DNA of 64,000 bases from Gammaproteobacteria bacterium (GTDB lineage: Bacteria; Pseudomonadota; Gammaproteobacteria; Steroidobacterales; Steroidobacteraceae), in contig JAJPKM010000035.1 in assembly GCA_021323735.1 (NCBI GenBank), positions 111,357 through 175,356 on the forward strand, given 5' to 3'. Made by a program: the position numbers and the translations under genes. Of this stretch, positions 48,099 to 58,063 are shown in pieces. The stretch's first letter is position 1. Each line of letters begins with the position of its first letter. The notes beneath the pieces were generated by a model. It saw nothing but the letters and a program-made list of their open reading frames with translations, did no database searches and had not been told where the DNA came from.

Positions 48099-48787
48099 GG
48101 CGGGGGGCTGGTGGGCGGCGTCTTGGCAGGCGCAGGCGTCTTGGGTGGCGGTGTAATGACGACGTGCACCCGCTGCGAGCCTTGTTCGGAGGCTTCGGCG
48201 GAAGAGACCTGGCGGGCGACGTCGTATTTCAGCGATTCTCCATGCACTTCGTACTGTCCGTTGTCCAGAAAGGCATCTTTGGTCAGACGAATGATCCCTT
48301 TGGAAACGTCGTAATCAATGGTGTCGGCATGCCCCCGCGCGAACTTGTCGGTGTTGGCGATCTTTTGCTGAAAGGTCGCCGGCTTGCCGGTGACGACGGC
48401 ATAGACCAAGACCTTGTTGGCAAAGGTGACGCGCGCCTCCTCCGAATTGAGCACCCCTTGCTCCAGGGTGACCTTCACCGCGCCGCGAAATACCCAGACA
48501 CTGTTATCGAAGGCGTTCTCAACGCCGGTGCCGTTGACCTGTCCCTGATCCGCGCTGAGTGACATGCTTCCCTGCGCAATCCGTACCTTGCGCAGGAATA
48601 TGGTCTTGTTCTTGCCGTCGATTTCCTGGTACTGGGCGGTGACGTCGATGGGCTCCTGTGCGGCCTTGGGTTGTGCAGCGGCGGCGTGCGAGGGCCAACC
48701 CAGCACCGAGCCCACGAGCGCCGAGCCCAGCAGCACCGAGTACGCCAACGGCAGTGCCAGGCAAAGCTTACGGATGGAAGTGGCCAT
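48095..48787 (-). CDS. lptA: LPS transport periplasmic protein LptA
   Basis: 230 residues with a signal peptide ([23 protein letters not shown]). The OstA-like beta-jellyroll includes [27 protein letters not shown]-like repeats and [16 protein letters not shown]. The C-terminus is an unusual proline/lysine tail ([23 protein letters not shown]). It forms the periplasmic bridge for LPS. It overlaps lptC by 20 nt and lptB by 4 nt. Confidence 0.92.
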   Translation of the reverse strand: MATSIRKLCLALPLAYSVLLGSALVGSVLGWPSHAAAAQPKAAQEPIDVTAQYQEIDGKNKTIFLRKVRIAQGSMSLSADQGQVNGTGVENAFDNSVWVFRGAVKVTLEQGVLNSEEARVTFANKVLVYAVVTGKPATFQQKIANTDKFARGHADTIDYDVSKGIIRLTKDAFLDNGQYEVHGESLKYDVARQVSSAEASEQGSQRVHVVITPPPKTPAPAKTPPTSPPP

Positions 48788-49325
48788 TCACTTTTGATTC
48801 TAGGCGGATGATCTGATCTTTCAAATTGGCCGAAAGACCCCGAGCCGTTTCGACGTGCTGGCCGAATTCGATACGGACATCGCCCCTGGTGCTGGCAAAG
48901 GCGTTGGGAACATCGTAGGTCAGGGTATCGGTGTGCAGGACCGCCGGTGTCGGGTCGGTGGCGGAGACTTCTCCTTCCAGACGCACATTCCCGGCCACAT
49001 CGACGATCGTGCCTCCGGGCCGCACATGTGCGGTATCGCCGAGCAGCAGCCAATTCTGGCCACCGGGAGCCTCATAGTTCACGCGCACCTTGGATAGTTC
49101 GACCTCATTGCCATGCGCGATTTGATCGATGCGTTCGGCATCGATATGCACACTCGGCAAGCCGGCCATATCGTAGTCGATGAGGATGGCGTTCTTGAGA
49201 TAATAACCGGGCGTATCTGCCTGACCGCCGCCTTGCGCGGAGGGGCGGTGGCTCGGTGAACTCAAGATCCAGGTGCTGATCACCAGGGCCGCCACGGCGA
49301 GCACGGTGAATACGCGGAAAAACAC
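48768..49325 (-). CDS. lptC: LPS export membrane protein LptC
   Basis: 185 residues (E. coli 191) from GTG at 49325, which shares a base with the kdsC stop (TAGTG). One N-terminal membrane helix (VFTVLAVAALVISTWILSS) is followed by the periplasmic jellyroll (GYYLKNAILIDYDMAGLPSVHIDAERIDQ; TDTLTYDVPNAFASTRGDVRI). It receives LPS from LptBFG and hands it to LptA. A longer in-frame reading upstream runs through kdsC in another frame and is not used. Confidence 0.92.
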   Translation of the reverse strand: MFFRVFTVLAVAALVISTWILSSPSHRPSAQGGGQADTPGYYLKNAILIDYDMAGLPSVHIDAERIDQIAHGNEVELSKVRVNYEAPGGQNWLLLGDTAHVRPGGTIVDVAGNVRLEGEVSATDPTPAVLHTDTLTYDVPNAFASTRGDVRIEFGQHVETARGLSANLKDQIIRLESKVNGHFHP

Positions 49326-49828
49326 TATCGATCTCCGGCGCGCGCGCGCAAGATGGCGTCGCACAGTTCGCGCACCGCGCCTCGGCCGCCGGGTGATCGG
49401 GCAACCCAATGCGCCGCAGATCGCACGATGGGATGGGCGTCGGCTACCGCGGCCGATAGTCCGACCGCCGACATCAAGGGCAGATCGGGTGTGTCGTCGA
49501 CGATGCAGGCGCAGTTCAAGGGGTCGACCTTCAGGCGTTTGACCAGACGTTGCAGGGCGACCAGTTTGTCGCTGCATCCTTGGACCACCGTAGGCACCCG
49601 CAGTTCGCGCAGGCGCGCCGCCGTCGCGGCAGACCGTCTGCCGCTGAATGCCGCAACCTGTACGCCGGCGCCCATGAGTAGTTTGAGGCCGTGTCCGTCT
49701 CTGACGTGAAATACCTTGAGCGCTTCTCCCTTGCCGCCAAAGTACAGCCGACCGTCCGTCAGAACGCCGTCGACGTCCAAAATCAGCAATTGGATGTCCT
49801 CGAACCGTGCGGCTTTGCGCGCGTTCAA
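49325..49828 (-). CDS. kdsC: 3-deoxy-D-manno-octulosonate 8-phosphate phosphatase
   Basis: 167 residues of the HAD superfamily, C0 subclass. The nucleophile motif is LLILDVDGVLTDGRLYF, followed by FHVRDGHGLKLLM, AFSGRRSAA and the metal motif CIVDDTPDLPLM, where the usual GDD is VDD. It removes phosphate from Kdo-8-P to give free Kdo for CMP activation. It is between kdsD (4-nt overlap) and lptC in the standard Kdo/LPS transport operon. Confidence 0.94.
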   Translation of the reverse strand: MNARKAARFEDIQLLILDVDGVLTDGRLYFGGKGEALKVFHVRDGHGLKLLMGAGVQVAAFSGRRSAATAARLRELRVPTVVQGCSDKLVALQRLVKRLKVDPLNCACIVDDTPDLPLMSAVGLSAAVADAHPIVRSAAHWVARSPGGRGAVRELCDAILRARAGDR

Positions 49829-50805
49829 AGTACGCCCGCGCGCAGCAAGTCGTGCACATTGAGCGCACCCACCACCTTGGCATTCGCGTCGAGCACGACC
49901 AGTGAGGTGATGCTGTGCGTCTCCATCAAGTGCACGGCTTCCGCGGCCAGCATGTTCGGAAGCACCGACTTAGGGTGGGGCGTCATGACTTGATCCATGC
50001 GCGTGGTGTGCAAGTCCGCGGACCGGTCGAGCGCGCGCCGCAGATCGCCGTCCGTGAACACGCCGAGGACATGCAGCGCCTCGTCGACGATGGCCGTCAT
50101 CCCCAATCGTTTCGAGGTTACTTCCATCAGTCCCACCGCCAGCGTGGCATCGGCGCGCACCATCGGGACATCCTTGCCTGTGCGCATGACATCCTTCACG
50201 TACAGCAGCCGTCGGCCCAGGGCGCCTGCCGGGTGCGAGCGCGCGAAGTCCTCCTCGGTGAAGCCGCGTGCCTTCAGGAGCGCAACGGCAAGCGCATCGC
50301 CTACCCCTAAGGCCGCCGTGGTGCTGGCGGTGGGCGCCAGGTTCAACGGGCAGGCCTCGGCCGGCACGCGGATGTCCAAGTGCACGGCGGCGTTTCGACC
50401 GAGCGCGGAATCTGCATTGCCGGTAAAGGCGATCAGAGCCACCCCCAATCGCTTGATCACCGGCAGGATGGTGAGGATTTCGGCCGTTTCCCCCGAGTTG
50501 GACAGCGCCAGCACCACATCGTCGCGTGTGATCATGCCGACATCCCCATGGCTTGCCTCGCCTGGGTGCACGAAAAAAGCCGGCGTGCCGGTGCTCGCCA
50601 GGGTGGCGGCGATCTTGCCGCCGATGTGGCCGGACTTGCCCATGCCCGTGACGACGATGCGGCCCCGGCAGTTGAGACAAATGCGGCAGGCGCGTGCAAA
50701 ATCCGACCCTAAGCGCGGTAGCTGCGCGCGCAATCCGTCGATCTCGACGGTGAGCGCCTGACGTCCGAGTTCGACGAGTTCCTCGTCGGTGAAGTCGCGA
50801 TTCAT
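49825..50805 (-). CDS. kdsD: D-arabinose-5-phosphate isomerase
   Basis: 326 residues (E. coli KdsD 328). The SIS domain has RIVVTGMGKSGHIGGKIAATLASTG, HPGEASHGDVGMI and ALSNSGETAEIL; two CBS domains follow (LYVKDVMRTGKDVPMV, LGVFTDGDLRRAL, MDQVMTPHPKSV). It converts ribulose-5-P to arabinose-5-P, the first step to Kdo. It heads the kdsD-kdsC-lptCAB-rpoN-hpf operon and is divergent from ibaG. The yrbG homologue usually next to it is absent. Confidence 0.96.
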   Translation of the reverse strand: MNRDFTDEELVELGRQALTVEIDGLRAQLPRLGSDFARACRICLNCRGRIVVTGMGKSGHIGGKIAATLASTGTPAFFVHPGEASHGDVGMITRDDVVLALSNSGETAEILTILPVIKRLGVALIAFTGNADSALGRNAAVHLDIRVPAEACPLNLAPTASTTAALGVGDALAVALLKARGFTEEDFARSHPAGALGRRLLYVKDVMRTGKDVPMVRADATLAVGLMEVTSKRLGMTAIVDEALHVLGVFTDGDLRRALDRSADLHTTRMDQVMTPHPKSVLPNMLAAEAVHLMETHSITSLVVLDANAKVVGALNVHDLLRAGVL

Positions 50806-50840
50806 GCGCGAATGATACAGCGGTTGCTGAATCTCGCGGA

Positions 50841-50850
50841 CTCTTAAGAG
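50841..50850. promoter_or_regulatory. Palindrome in the kdsD/ibaG divergent promoter region
   Basis: CTCTTAAGAG is a perfect 10-bp palindrome in the 75-nt space between the divergent kdsD and ibaG starts. This space must contain the promoters of both operons. Function is unknown. Confidence 0.3.
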
Positions 50851-50880
50851 GTAAGCTTGAGCAATTTTTGAGGAGGCGGC

Positions 50881-52375
<1,495 letters not shown>

Positions 52376-52453
52376 AAGCCCGCGAGCGGCGCTAAATTTG
52401 CGGACCGGCCATCGGTCTGCGGCTGCAGGCCGTTCGATCTGTCGAGTTCTCGT

Positions 52454-53632
52454 TTATGGCGTCTGGACCGGCCGAGTGGGCCGCTCCAGCACCGTCAACT
52501 TGATCTTGTAACTGCGTGCCGCGCGGCGTCCGTCGAGTTCCACCTCGGCGCCGGGTTTTAGCGCCGAGACACGGGCGACGAGATCTTGGGCGCTGTGTAC
52601 GGCTTCGCCGCCCAGCGCGGTCACCAGATCTCCCGGGCGCATGCCGGCCTCATACGCGGGGCTTTTCACCAAAATGTTCACGACGGTGACGCCGCCGGCG
52701 GCGGTGCCGACTTGGGCGGATTGCTCGTCGGTCAGGTCCTGCGGCACGAAGCCCAGCCAGCCGCGTACCACGTGCCCGTTCATGAGAATCTGCTCCATCA
52801 CGCCGCGCACCAGGTTGACCGGAATCGCAAATCCGATGCCCTCGGGGCCTCCATAGGTGCGATTGAGCACGGCGGTGTTGATACCCACCAAATCACCGTG
52901 CGCATCGATGAGCGCACCGCCGGAATTGCCCAGGTTGATGGCCGCGTCGGTTTGTATGAAATTCTCGAACGTCGCCAGGCCCAGCTGGCCGCGGCCCGTC
53001 GCGCTCACGATGCCTTGCGTCACGGTCTGACTCAGTCCGTAGGGATTGCCGATGGCCAGCACGATGTCGCCCACCCGCAGGGTATCGGATCGGCCCATCG
53101 GCATGATGGGCAGGTCGCCGACCTCGAGCTCCAGAATGGCGATATCGGTATCCGGGTCCTGGCCGACCAGCTTGGCATCGGCGATGCGCCCATCGGCCAG
53201 GCTTACCCTGATCGAGTCGGCGCCGGCTATGACGTGCTGGTTGGTCACGATGGTCCCTTTCGCATCGACGATCACGCCGGATCCCAAACTGCGCTCGACG
53301 TGCCGCCGATAGCTCGGCCAATAATCACCGAACAATTGATTCAATGGCGCGGCTTGATTGCGCTCACGGACCACGCGGGCGGTGTAGATATTGACCACGG
53401 CGGGCGCCGCCCGCGCCACCGAATCGGCAAAGCTCTGCATCACCACTACCGGAGCTACGGTAGCCGGCGAGGCGGACGGCGCGCCGGCTGCGCCGTGTGT
53501 TTCGGCGCTCGGCGCGGTACCTACGTGTGCACCCAGCAGCGTGGGATTCCACCAAACCACCAGAAATGCCACCGCCAAGCCGACCACGACCGCTCGGGCA
53601 AAAAAACTCAAGAGGAAGCGAGCGTTCCGCAA
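52454..53632 (-). CDS. degS: Membrane-anchored serine protease, DegS/AlgW-like
   Basis: 392 residues. One N-terminal membrane helix (FLLSFFARAVVVGLAVAFLVVWW), a trypsin-like domain with the triad in TIVTNQHVIAGAD (His), DPDTDIAILEL (Asp) and LGNSGGALIDAHG (Ser), and one PDZ domain (GWLGFVPQDLTDEQ ... GMRPGDLVTALGGE). DegS senses outer-membrane protein ends through its PDZ and cleaves the anti-sigma factor RseA. Position between murA and petA matches that of algW in pseudomonads. The 78-nt gap to murA holds an imperfect hairpin (GCGGACC/GGTCTGC). Confidence 0.92.
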   Translation of the reverse strand: MRNARFLLSFFARAVVVGLAVAFLVVWWNPTLLGAHVGTAPSAETHGAAGAPSASPATVAPVVVMQSFADSVARAAPAVVNIYTARVVRERNQAAPLNQLFGDYWPSYRRHVERSLGSGVIVDAKGTIVTNQHVIAGADSIRVSLADGRIADAKLVGQDPDTDIAILELEVGDLPIMPMGRSDTLRVGDIVLAIGNPYGLSQTVTQGIVSATGRGQLGLATFENFIQTDAAINLGNSGGALIDAHGDLVGINTAVLNRTYGGPEGIGFAIPVNLVRGVMEQILMNGHVVRGWLGFVPQDLTDEQSAQVGTAAGGVTVVNILVKSPAYEAGMRPGDLVTALGGEAVHSAQDLVARVSALKPGAEVELDGRRAARSYKIKLTVLERPTRPVQTP

Positions 53633-53677
53633 TTAATATCCCATCCTCGAGCCTTAAGGGCAGGCCCCTGATCTGTG

Positions 53678-53683
53678 TATAAT
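53678..53683 (+). promoter_or_regulatory. -10 element of the petABC promoter
   Basis: A perfect TATAAT lies 82 nt before the petA ATG in the divergent space with the DegS-like gene. The -35 region is weak (CTTAAGG at about 17-18 nt upstream). The leader after it holds no ORF. Confidence 0.5.
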
Positions 53684-53764
53684 GCGCTCCCAATATTCTT
53701 TGGGAAACACTGCCGCCATAGGGGTTTGCGTGAAGATTTGTCAACAATTTTCGAGGGCAATCGC

Positions 53765-54388
53765 ATGAGTGAAGAGGTGGACCACAGCCGGCGGCGCTTG
53801 TTGACGGCGGCCACGGTCGGCACGGGTGCCATCGGCGTGGCATTCGCAGCCGTGCCTTTTCTGGCCTCATGGAAACCCAGCGCGCGCGCCAAAGCGCTTG
53901 GCGCGCCGGTCGAAGTCGACGCTTCGAAACTCGAAGCCGGTCAGATGTTGAAGGTGGTTTGGCGCGGCCAGGCGGTGTTCGTCGTCAGGCGCGTCAAGGG
54001 TGCCGTCGATCAATTGAGCGGCCACGATGCGATGCTGGCGGACCCTGCGTCCGACGATTCGGTGCAGCCGGACTACATCAAGGCGACGGGAGCGGCGCGG
54101 GCGCGCAATCCTGAGTACTGGGTCGGCCTCGCGGTGTGCACGCACCTGGGCTGCTCGCCGCTGGGGGCATTTCAGCCCAACGATTCGTTCCAAGTCGCGG
54201 GTGCGGACCTGGGCGCGAATTGGCCGGGCGGCTTTTATTGTCCTTGCCATGGCTCGAAGTACGACCTGTCGGGCCGCGTGTTCAAGAGCATGCCGGCGCC
54301 TAAGAATCTGGCCGTTCCGCCCTACGCAATCGCTGCGAATGCACGCATTGTCATCGGCGTCGACGACGCCCCCAAAGCAGTTTCCTGA
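53765..54388 (+). CDS. petA: Ubiquinol-cytochrome c reductase iron-sulfur subunit (Rieske)
   Basis: 207 residues. A twin-arginine signal-anchor (HSRRRLLTAATVGTGAIGVAFAAVPFL) exports the folded protein through Tat. The 2Fe-2S ligands are in CTHLGC (Cys125, His127) and CPCHGS (Cys159, His162); the remaining two cysteines form the usual disulfide. It takes electrons from ubiquinol at the Qo site of cytochrome bc1 in the cytoplasmic membrane. petB begins 18 nt downstream. Confidence 0.97.
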   Translation: MSEEVDHSRRRLLTAATVGTGAIGVAFAAVPFLASWKPSARAKALGAPVEVDASKLEAGQMLKVVWRGQAVFVVRRVKGAVDQLSGHDAMLADPASDDSVQPDYIKATGAARARNPEYWVGLAVCTHLGCSPLGAFQPNDSFQVAGADLGANWPGGFYCPCHGSKYDLSGRVFKSMPAPKNLAVPPYAIAANARIVIGVDDAPKAVS

Positions 54389-54405
54389 AGAATTAGAGGT
54401 AAGCG

Positions 54406-55665
54406 ATGGCCGCAGCACCAGAAACAGCCGGCACCGGCAAAGGATTGATTGGCTGGATCGATGAACGATTCCCGCTGACAAAACTATGGAAGGAGCATGT
54501 CGCCGAGTACTACGCACCGAAGAATTTCAATTTTTGGTACTTCTTCGGGGCGCTGTCGCTGGTGGTGCTGGCCAATCAGCTGGTGACGGGCATTTTCCTC
54601 ACCATGAGCTACAAGCCGTCCGCAGCCGAGGCGTTCGCATCGGTGGAATACATCATGCGGGATGTGGAATGGGGCTGGCTGATCCGCTACATGCACTCCA
54701 CCGGCGCCTCTGCGTTCTTCATCGTGGTGTATCTGCACATGTTCCGCGCGCTGCTGTACGGATCGCATCGCAGGCCGCGCGAACTGGTGTGGATTTTCGG
54801 CTGCCTGATCTTCTTGCTGCTGATGGCGGAAGCCTTCATGGGCTATGTGCTGCCGTGGGGCAACATGAGCTATTGGGGGGCCCAGGTCATCGTGTCGCTA
54901 TTCAGCAGCTTGCCCATCATCGGTGGAACCCTGGTCGAATGGATCCGCGGCGACTACAACATCGCCGATCCCACCCTGAACCGCTTCTTCGCGCTGCACG
55001 TGGCGGCGTTGCCGTTGGCGCTCGTGTTCTTGGTGGTCGCGCACATCATGGCCCTGCATGAAGTGGGCTCCAACAATCCCGACGGCATCGACATCAAGAA
55101 GTACAAGGACGACAAGGGGCGTCCTCTCGACGGCGTTCCCTTCCATCCCTACTACACGGTGAAGGACACGCTGGGCGTAGCGGGATTTCTGATGATATTC
55201 GCCGCGGTGATTTTCTTTGCGCCCAATTTTTTCGGTTTGTTCCTCGAGTCGCCGAACTTCGAGCCCGCCAATCCCCTGCAGACGCCGCCCGACATTACGC
55301 CGGTGTGGTATTTCACGCCGTTCTACGCCATGTTGCGCGCCATACCTTCCGCATTCGGAACTCAGGTGTGGGGAGTCATGGTGATGGGCGCAGCGATCGT
55401 GGTGCTGTTCTTCGTCCCCTGGCTGGATCGCTCGCCGGTGCGCTCGATACGCTACAAGGGACCCATATACAAAACGATGTTGGCGGTATTTTCCGTTTCG
55501 TTCGTCATTTTGGCAGTATGCGGTATGAAGCCGCCCTCGGGTATCTACCCGATCTTGGCGAGAGTCTGCACCGCCTTGTATTTTGCGTTCTTTTTGTTGA
55601 TGCCCTGGTACACGAAATTCGACAGCGTGCAGCCGGTGCCGGAAAGGGTTACGGGACATGCTTAA
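54406..55665 (+). CDS. petB: Cytochrome b of the bc1 complex
   Basis: 419 residues and eight membrane helices. Haem ligands lie in helices B and D (RYMHSTGASAFFIVVYLHMFRALLYGS; FALHVAALPLALVFLVVAHIMALHEVG). WGNMSYWGAQV and PHPYY-type segments are present. The Qo loop reads PVWY rather than the mitochondrial PEWY, a variant seen in several proteobacterial groups. A ribosome site (TTAGAGGT) precedes the ATG. It overlaps petC by 8 nt. Confidence 0.97.
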   Translation: MAAAPETAGTGKGLIGWIDERFPLTKLWKEHVAEYYAPKNFNFWYFFGALSLVVLANQLVTGIFLTMSYKPSAAEAFASVEYIMRDVEWGWLIRYMHSTGASAFFIVVYLHMFRALLYGSHRRPRELVWIFGCLIFLLLMAEAFMGYVLPWGNMSYWGAQVIVSLFSSLPIIGGTLVEWIRGDYNIADPTLNRFFALHVAALPLALVFLVVAHIMALHEVGSNNPDGIDIKKYKDDKGRPLDGVPFHPYYTVKDTLGVAGFLMIFAAVIFFAPNFFGLFLESPNFEPANPLQTPPDITPVWYFTPFYAMLRAIPSAFGTQVWGVMVMGAAIVVLFFVPWLDRSPVRSIRYKGPIYKTMLAVFSVSFVILAVCGMKPPSGIYPILARVCTALYFAFFLLMPWYTKFDSVQPVPERVTGHA

Positions 55666-56398
55666 AGCCAGTGTTTTGATCATCGTTGGACTTCTGGGCG
55701 CCGGGACCGCACTGGCCGAAGAAGGTGAAATTCGCCTGCTCGAGTCGGGTGCGGACATCAAGAGCGCCGAGTCCCTGCAGCGCGGTGCGCGCAATTTCAT
55801 GAATTATTGTTCGGGCTGCCACTCTCTCAAGTATCTACGGTATAGCCGCCTGGCCGCAGACCTCAAGATTCCGGAATCAGAGGTGGTGAAGAATTTGATA
55901 TTCACCGGAGCCAAGCCCTTCGATGAAATCAGCACCGCCATGCCGGCGGACGCTACGGACTGGTTCGGCAAGCAGCCGCCGGATCTGACGCTCATGGCGC
56001 GCGAGCGCGGTGTGGACTACATCTATTCGTATTTGAAGAGTTTTTATGTGGATAAGACGCGTCCGTTCGGCGTCAACAATCTCTACCTCGCCGGCACGGC
56101 GATGCCGCACGTCTTGAGTTCCCTGCAGGGCTTGCAAAAACCGGTCTACAAGAATGAGAAGGACGCCCACGGCAGCGCCAAAATGGTGCTCGTGGGTGTC
56201 GAAGCGATGACTCCGGGCGCCATGAAGCCGGAGGAGTATGATCAGTTCATCCGGGACACGGCCAACTTCCTGGACTACGCCGCCGAGCCCATCAAGGCGA
56301 CGCGCCAATCGATGGGTATATTCGTCATGCTGTTTCTGTTGGTGTTTTTCGTGTTCGCCTATCTACTGAAGAAGGAATATTGGAAGGACGTCCACTGA
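55658..56398 (+). CDS. petC: Cytochrome c1 of the bc1 complex
   Basis: 246 residues. A signal peptide (MLKASVLIIVGLLGAGTALA) precedes the haem site NYCSGCHSLKYLRYSR (Cys51, Cys54, His55). The axial Met is in AGTAMPHVL. A C-terminal helix (MGIFVMLFLLVFFVFAYLL) anchors the protein facing the periplasm. It accepts electrons from the Rieske protein and passes them to cytochrome c. It completes petABC and is followed by an extragenic repeat and sspA. Confidence 0.97.
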   Translation: MLKASVLIIVGLLGAGTALAEEGEIRLLESGADIKSAESLQRGARNFMNYCSGCHSLKYLRYSRLAADLKIPESEVVKNLIFTGAKPFDEISTAMPADATDWFGKQPPDLTLMARERGVDYIYSYLKSFYVDKTRPFGVNNLYLAGTAMPHVLSSLQGLQKPVYKNEKDAHGSAKMVLVGVEAMTPGAMKPEEYDQFIRDTANFLDYAAEPIKATRQSMGIFVMLFLLVFFVFAYLLKKEYWKDVH

Positions 56399-56408
56399 CG
56401 CCCGTGAA

Positions 56409-56464
56409 GAGCCTGTCGGAGTTGCGGTACCTACGCGGCTCACGTGAAATACTCAGGCAGGCTC
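56409..56464. repeat. Extragenic repeat, copy 6 (petC/sspA)
   Basis: GAGCCTG (56409-56415) and CAGGCTC (56458-56464) are perfect inverted ends of a 56-nt unit containing GCGGCTCACGTGAAATACTC. The right end continues CTAA as in copy 5. It separates petABC from the sspA ribosome site (AGGAGGT at 56474-56480). Confidence 0.65.
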
Positions 56465-56487
56465 CTAACTCCTAGGAGGTCCGATTA

Positions 56488-57105
56488 GTGACACGTCGTT
56501 CGGTGATGACTTTGTTTTCAGCAGCGGCAGATCCGCTGAGTCATCGGACGCGTCTGGTCCTTGCTGAAAAGGGTATTGCCATCGAATTGGTGGACGTCGA
56601 TCTGAACGACTTGCCCGAGGACCTGGTCGATCTGAATCCCTATCGCAGCGTGCCCACGCTGGTGGATCGCGATCTGGTGCTGTACGACTCGCGGGTGATC
56701 ATCGAGTACTTGGATGAGCGATTTCCGCATCCGCCTCTCATGCCCATCGATCCTACGACCCGCGCGCAGTTTCGAGTGGCTCTGTATCGAGTGGAACGGG
56801 ACTGGTATGCGCTGGCCCGCGACATCGAACTCGATCCGCAGAGCAAGACTGCCGAGCACAGCCGCCAGGTCCTGGGCGAGGCGATCTGCGCCAGTGCGGA
56901 GGTGTTCAAGGCCAAGCCGTTCTTCCTGAGCGATGAATTTTCCCTGGTCGATGCCAGCATTGCACCCATCCTGTGGCGCTTGCGGACCTATGGGATCGAG
57001 CTGCCGGCACAGGCCGCGCCCATCACCAAGTACATGAATTCCATCTTTGCGCGCTCGACATTTCGTGCCTGCTTGAGCGATGCCGAACGGGGTATGCGCC
57101 ATTGA
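56488..57105 (+). CDS. sspA: Stringent starvation protein A
   Basis: 205 residues from GTG, chosen for a near-perfect AGGAGGT 7 nt upstream. It has a glutathione S-transferase fold: MTLFSAAADPLSHRTRLVLAEKGI, LNPYRSVPTLVDRDLVLYDSRVIIEYLDERFPHPPL and FSLVDASIAPILWRL. SspA binds RNA polymerase and alters promoter choice under starvation. It is followed by sspB, overlapping at TTGA, the standard order after petABC. Confidence 0.94.
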   Translation: MTRRSVMTLFSAAADPLSHRTRLVLAEKGIAIELVDVDLNDLPEDLVDLNPYRSVPTLVDRDLVLYDSRVIIEYLDERFPHPPLMPIDPTTRAQFRVALYRVERDWYALARDIELDPQSKTAEHSRQVLGEAICASAEVFKAKPFFLSDEFSLVDASIAPILWRLRTYGIELPAQAAPITKYMNSIFARSTFRACLSDAERGMRH

Positions 57106-57521
57106 AGCCGCGGCGTCCCTACTTGCTGCGCGCCTTGCATGAGTGGATATCCGACAGCGGCGAGACGCCGCATATCGTGGTCGATGCCGCCGCGGAGGGC
57201 GTGAACGTCCCGCGCCAATACGTCAAGGACGGCAAGATCGTGCTGAACGTCAGTTTTTCGGCGACGCAGGCGCTCAAGCTGGGCAATGATGTCGTCAGCT
57301 TCGAGGCGCGCTTCGGCGGAGTGGGATTTGCCGTTCAGGTTCCGGTCCGCGCGATCTTGGGCATTTATGCTCGGGAGACGGGGCAGGGGATGATTTTCCC
57401 GGAGGGCGATGCCGACCCGGATCCAACCGACGGCCCGCCCGCGAGTCCGCCCACGAGCCCCACCGCCGGCAAGCCAAGCGCCGTACCCCCGAAGCGGCCA
57501 AAGCTGCAGGTGGTCAAGTAG
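57102..57521 (+). CDS. sspB: ClpXP protease specificity-enhancing factor SspB
   Basis: 139 residues from TTG at 57102, which overlaps the sspA stop. The folded domain is RRPYLLRALHEWISDSGETPHIVVDA ... NVSFSATQALKLGNDVVSFEARFGG. A flexible Pro/Ser-rich linker follows and ends in RPKLQVVK, the ClpX-docking motif. SspB binds ssrA-tagged proteins released from stalled ribosomes and hands them to ClpXP. Confidence 0.95.
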   Translation: MKPRRPYLLRALHEWISDSGETPHIVVDAAAEGVNVPRQYVKDGKIVLNVSFSATQALKLGNDVVSFEARFGGVGFAVQVPVRAILGIYARETGQGMIFPEGDADPDPTDGPPASPPTSPTAGKPSAVPPKRPKLQVVK

Positions 57522-57567
57522 CGCGTTGGCAGCATAGCTTTTCTCGCTGTCGGGGCGTCGTGGCCGA

Positions 57568-57939
57568 TCACTGCGCGCGAAACGCATCTCTGATCCATAC
57601 GATTTCGTGGACGCCGTTCGGCTGTCCCTGCACCGCGAGCACGTCGAAGCGCATGGGATGGCCGCGCCACTCGAGCTGCCGCTGCAGGAAATATTGAGTG
57701 GCGCGGATGATCTTGCGCCGCTTGGCCCGGGTGATCGAACTTAAGGCGCCGCCGAACTCGGTGCCCTCGCGCAGCCGGACTTCAACGATGGCCAGTACAT
57801 CGCTATCCAGACACACCAGATCGAGCTCCCCGGCCTTGCAGCGCAGGTTGCGGGCGAGGACTTTCAGGCCGCGGATTCGTAGATATTCCGCGGCCAACGC
57901 CTCGCCAGCCGCGCCACGCTGCAGGTGTGTAGCGTTCAT
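57568..57939 (-). CDS. yraN: UPF0102 family protein YraN
   Basis: 123 residues. The family signature is RGAAGEALAAEYLRIRGLKVLARNLRCKAGELDLVCLD followed by IVEVRLR (usually VEVKxR). The fold is of the Holliday-junction resolvase/restriction endonuclease type, but the function is not established. It usually sits right after lpoA; here the amidohydrolase gene intervenes. It converges on sspB. Confidence 0.93.
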   Translation of the reverse strand: MNATHLQRGAAGEALAAEYLRIRGLKVLARNLRCKAGELDLVCLDSDVLAIVEVRLREGTEFGGALSSITRAKRRKIIRATQYFLQRQLEWRGHPMRFDVLAVQGQPNGVHEIVWIRDAFRAQ

Positions 57940-58063
57940 GCCGCATGGTGCGGTACTGCGAATGATTTTTCAGCCGCGATATCCGGCCGATTCGTCGAAT
58001 TACTTCTCGGCGATTTCCGGCGTGCCGGACGTGTCTTTTCTCCTATTGCCCATCGGCGACGCG

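Noticed and set aside
52395..52425. GCGGACC/GGTCTGC hairpin as a murA terminator
   Set aside because: Contains a wobble pair and has no T-run on either strand; not strong enough to list as a terminator.
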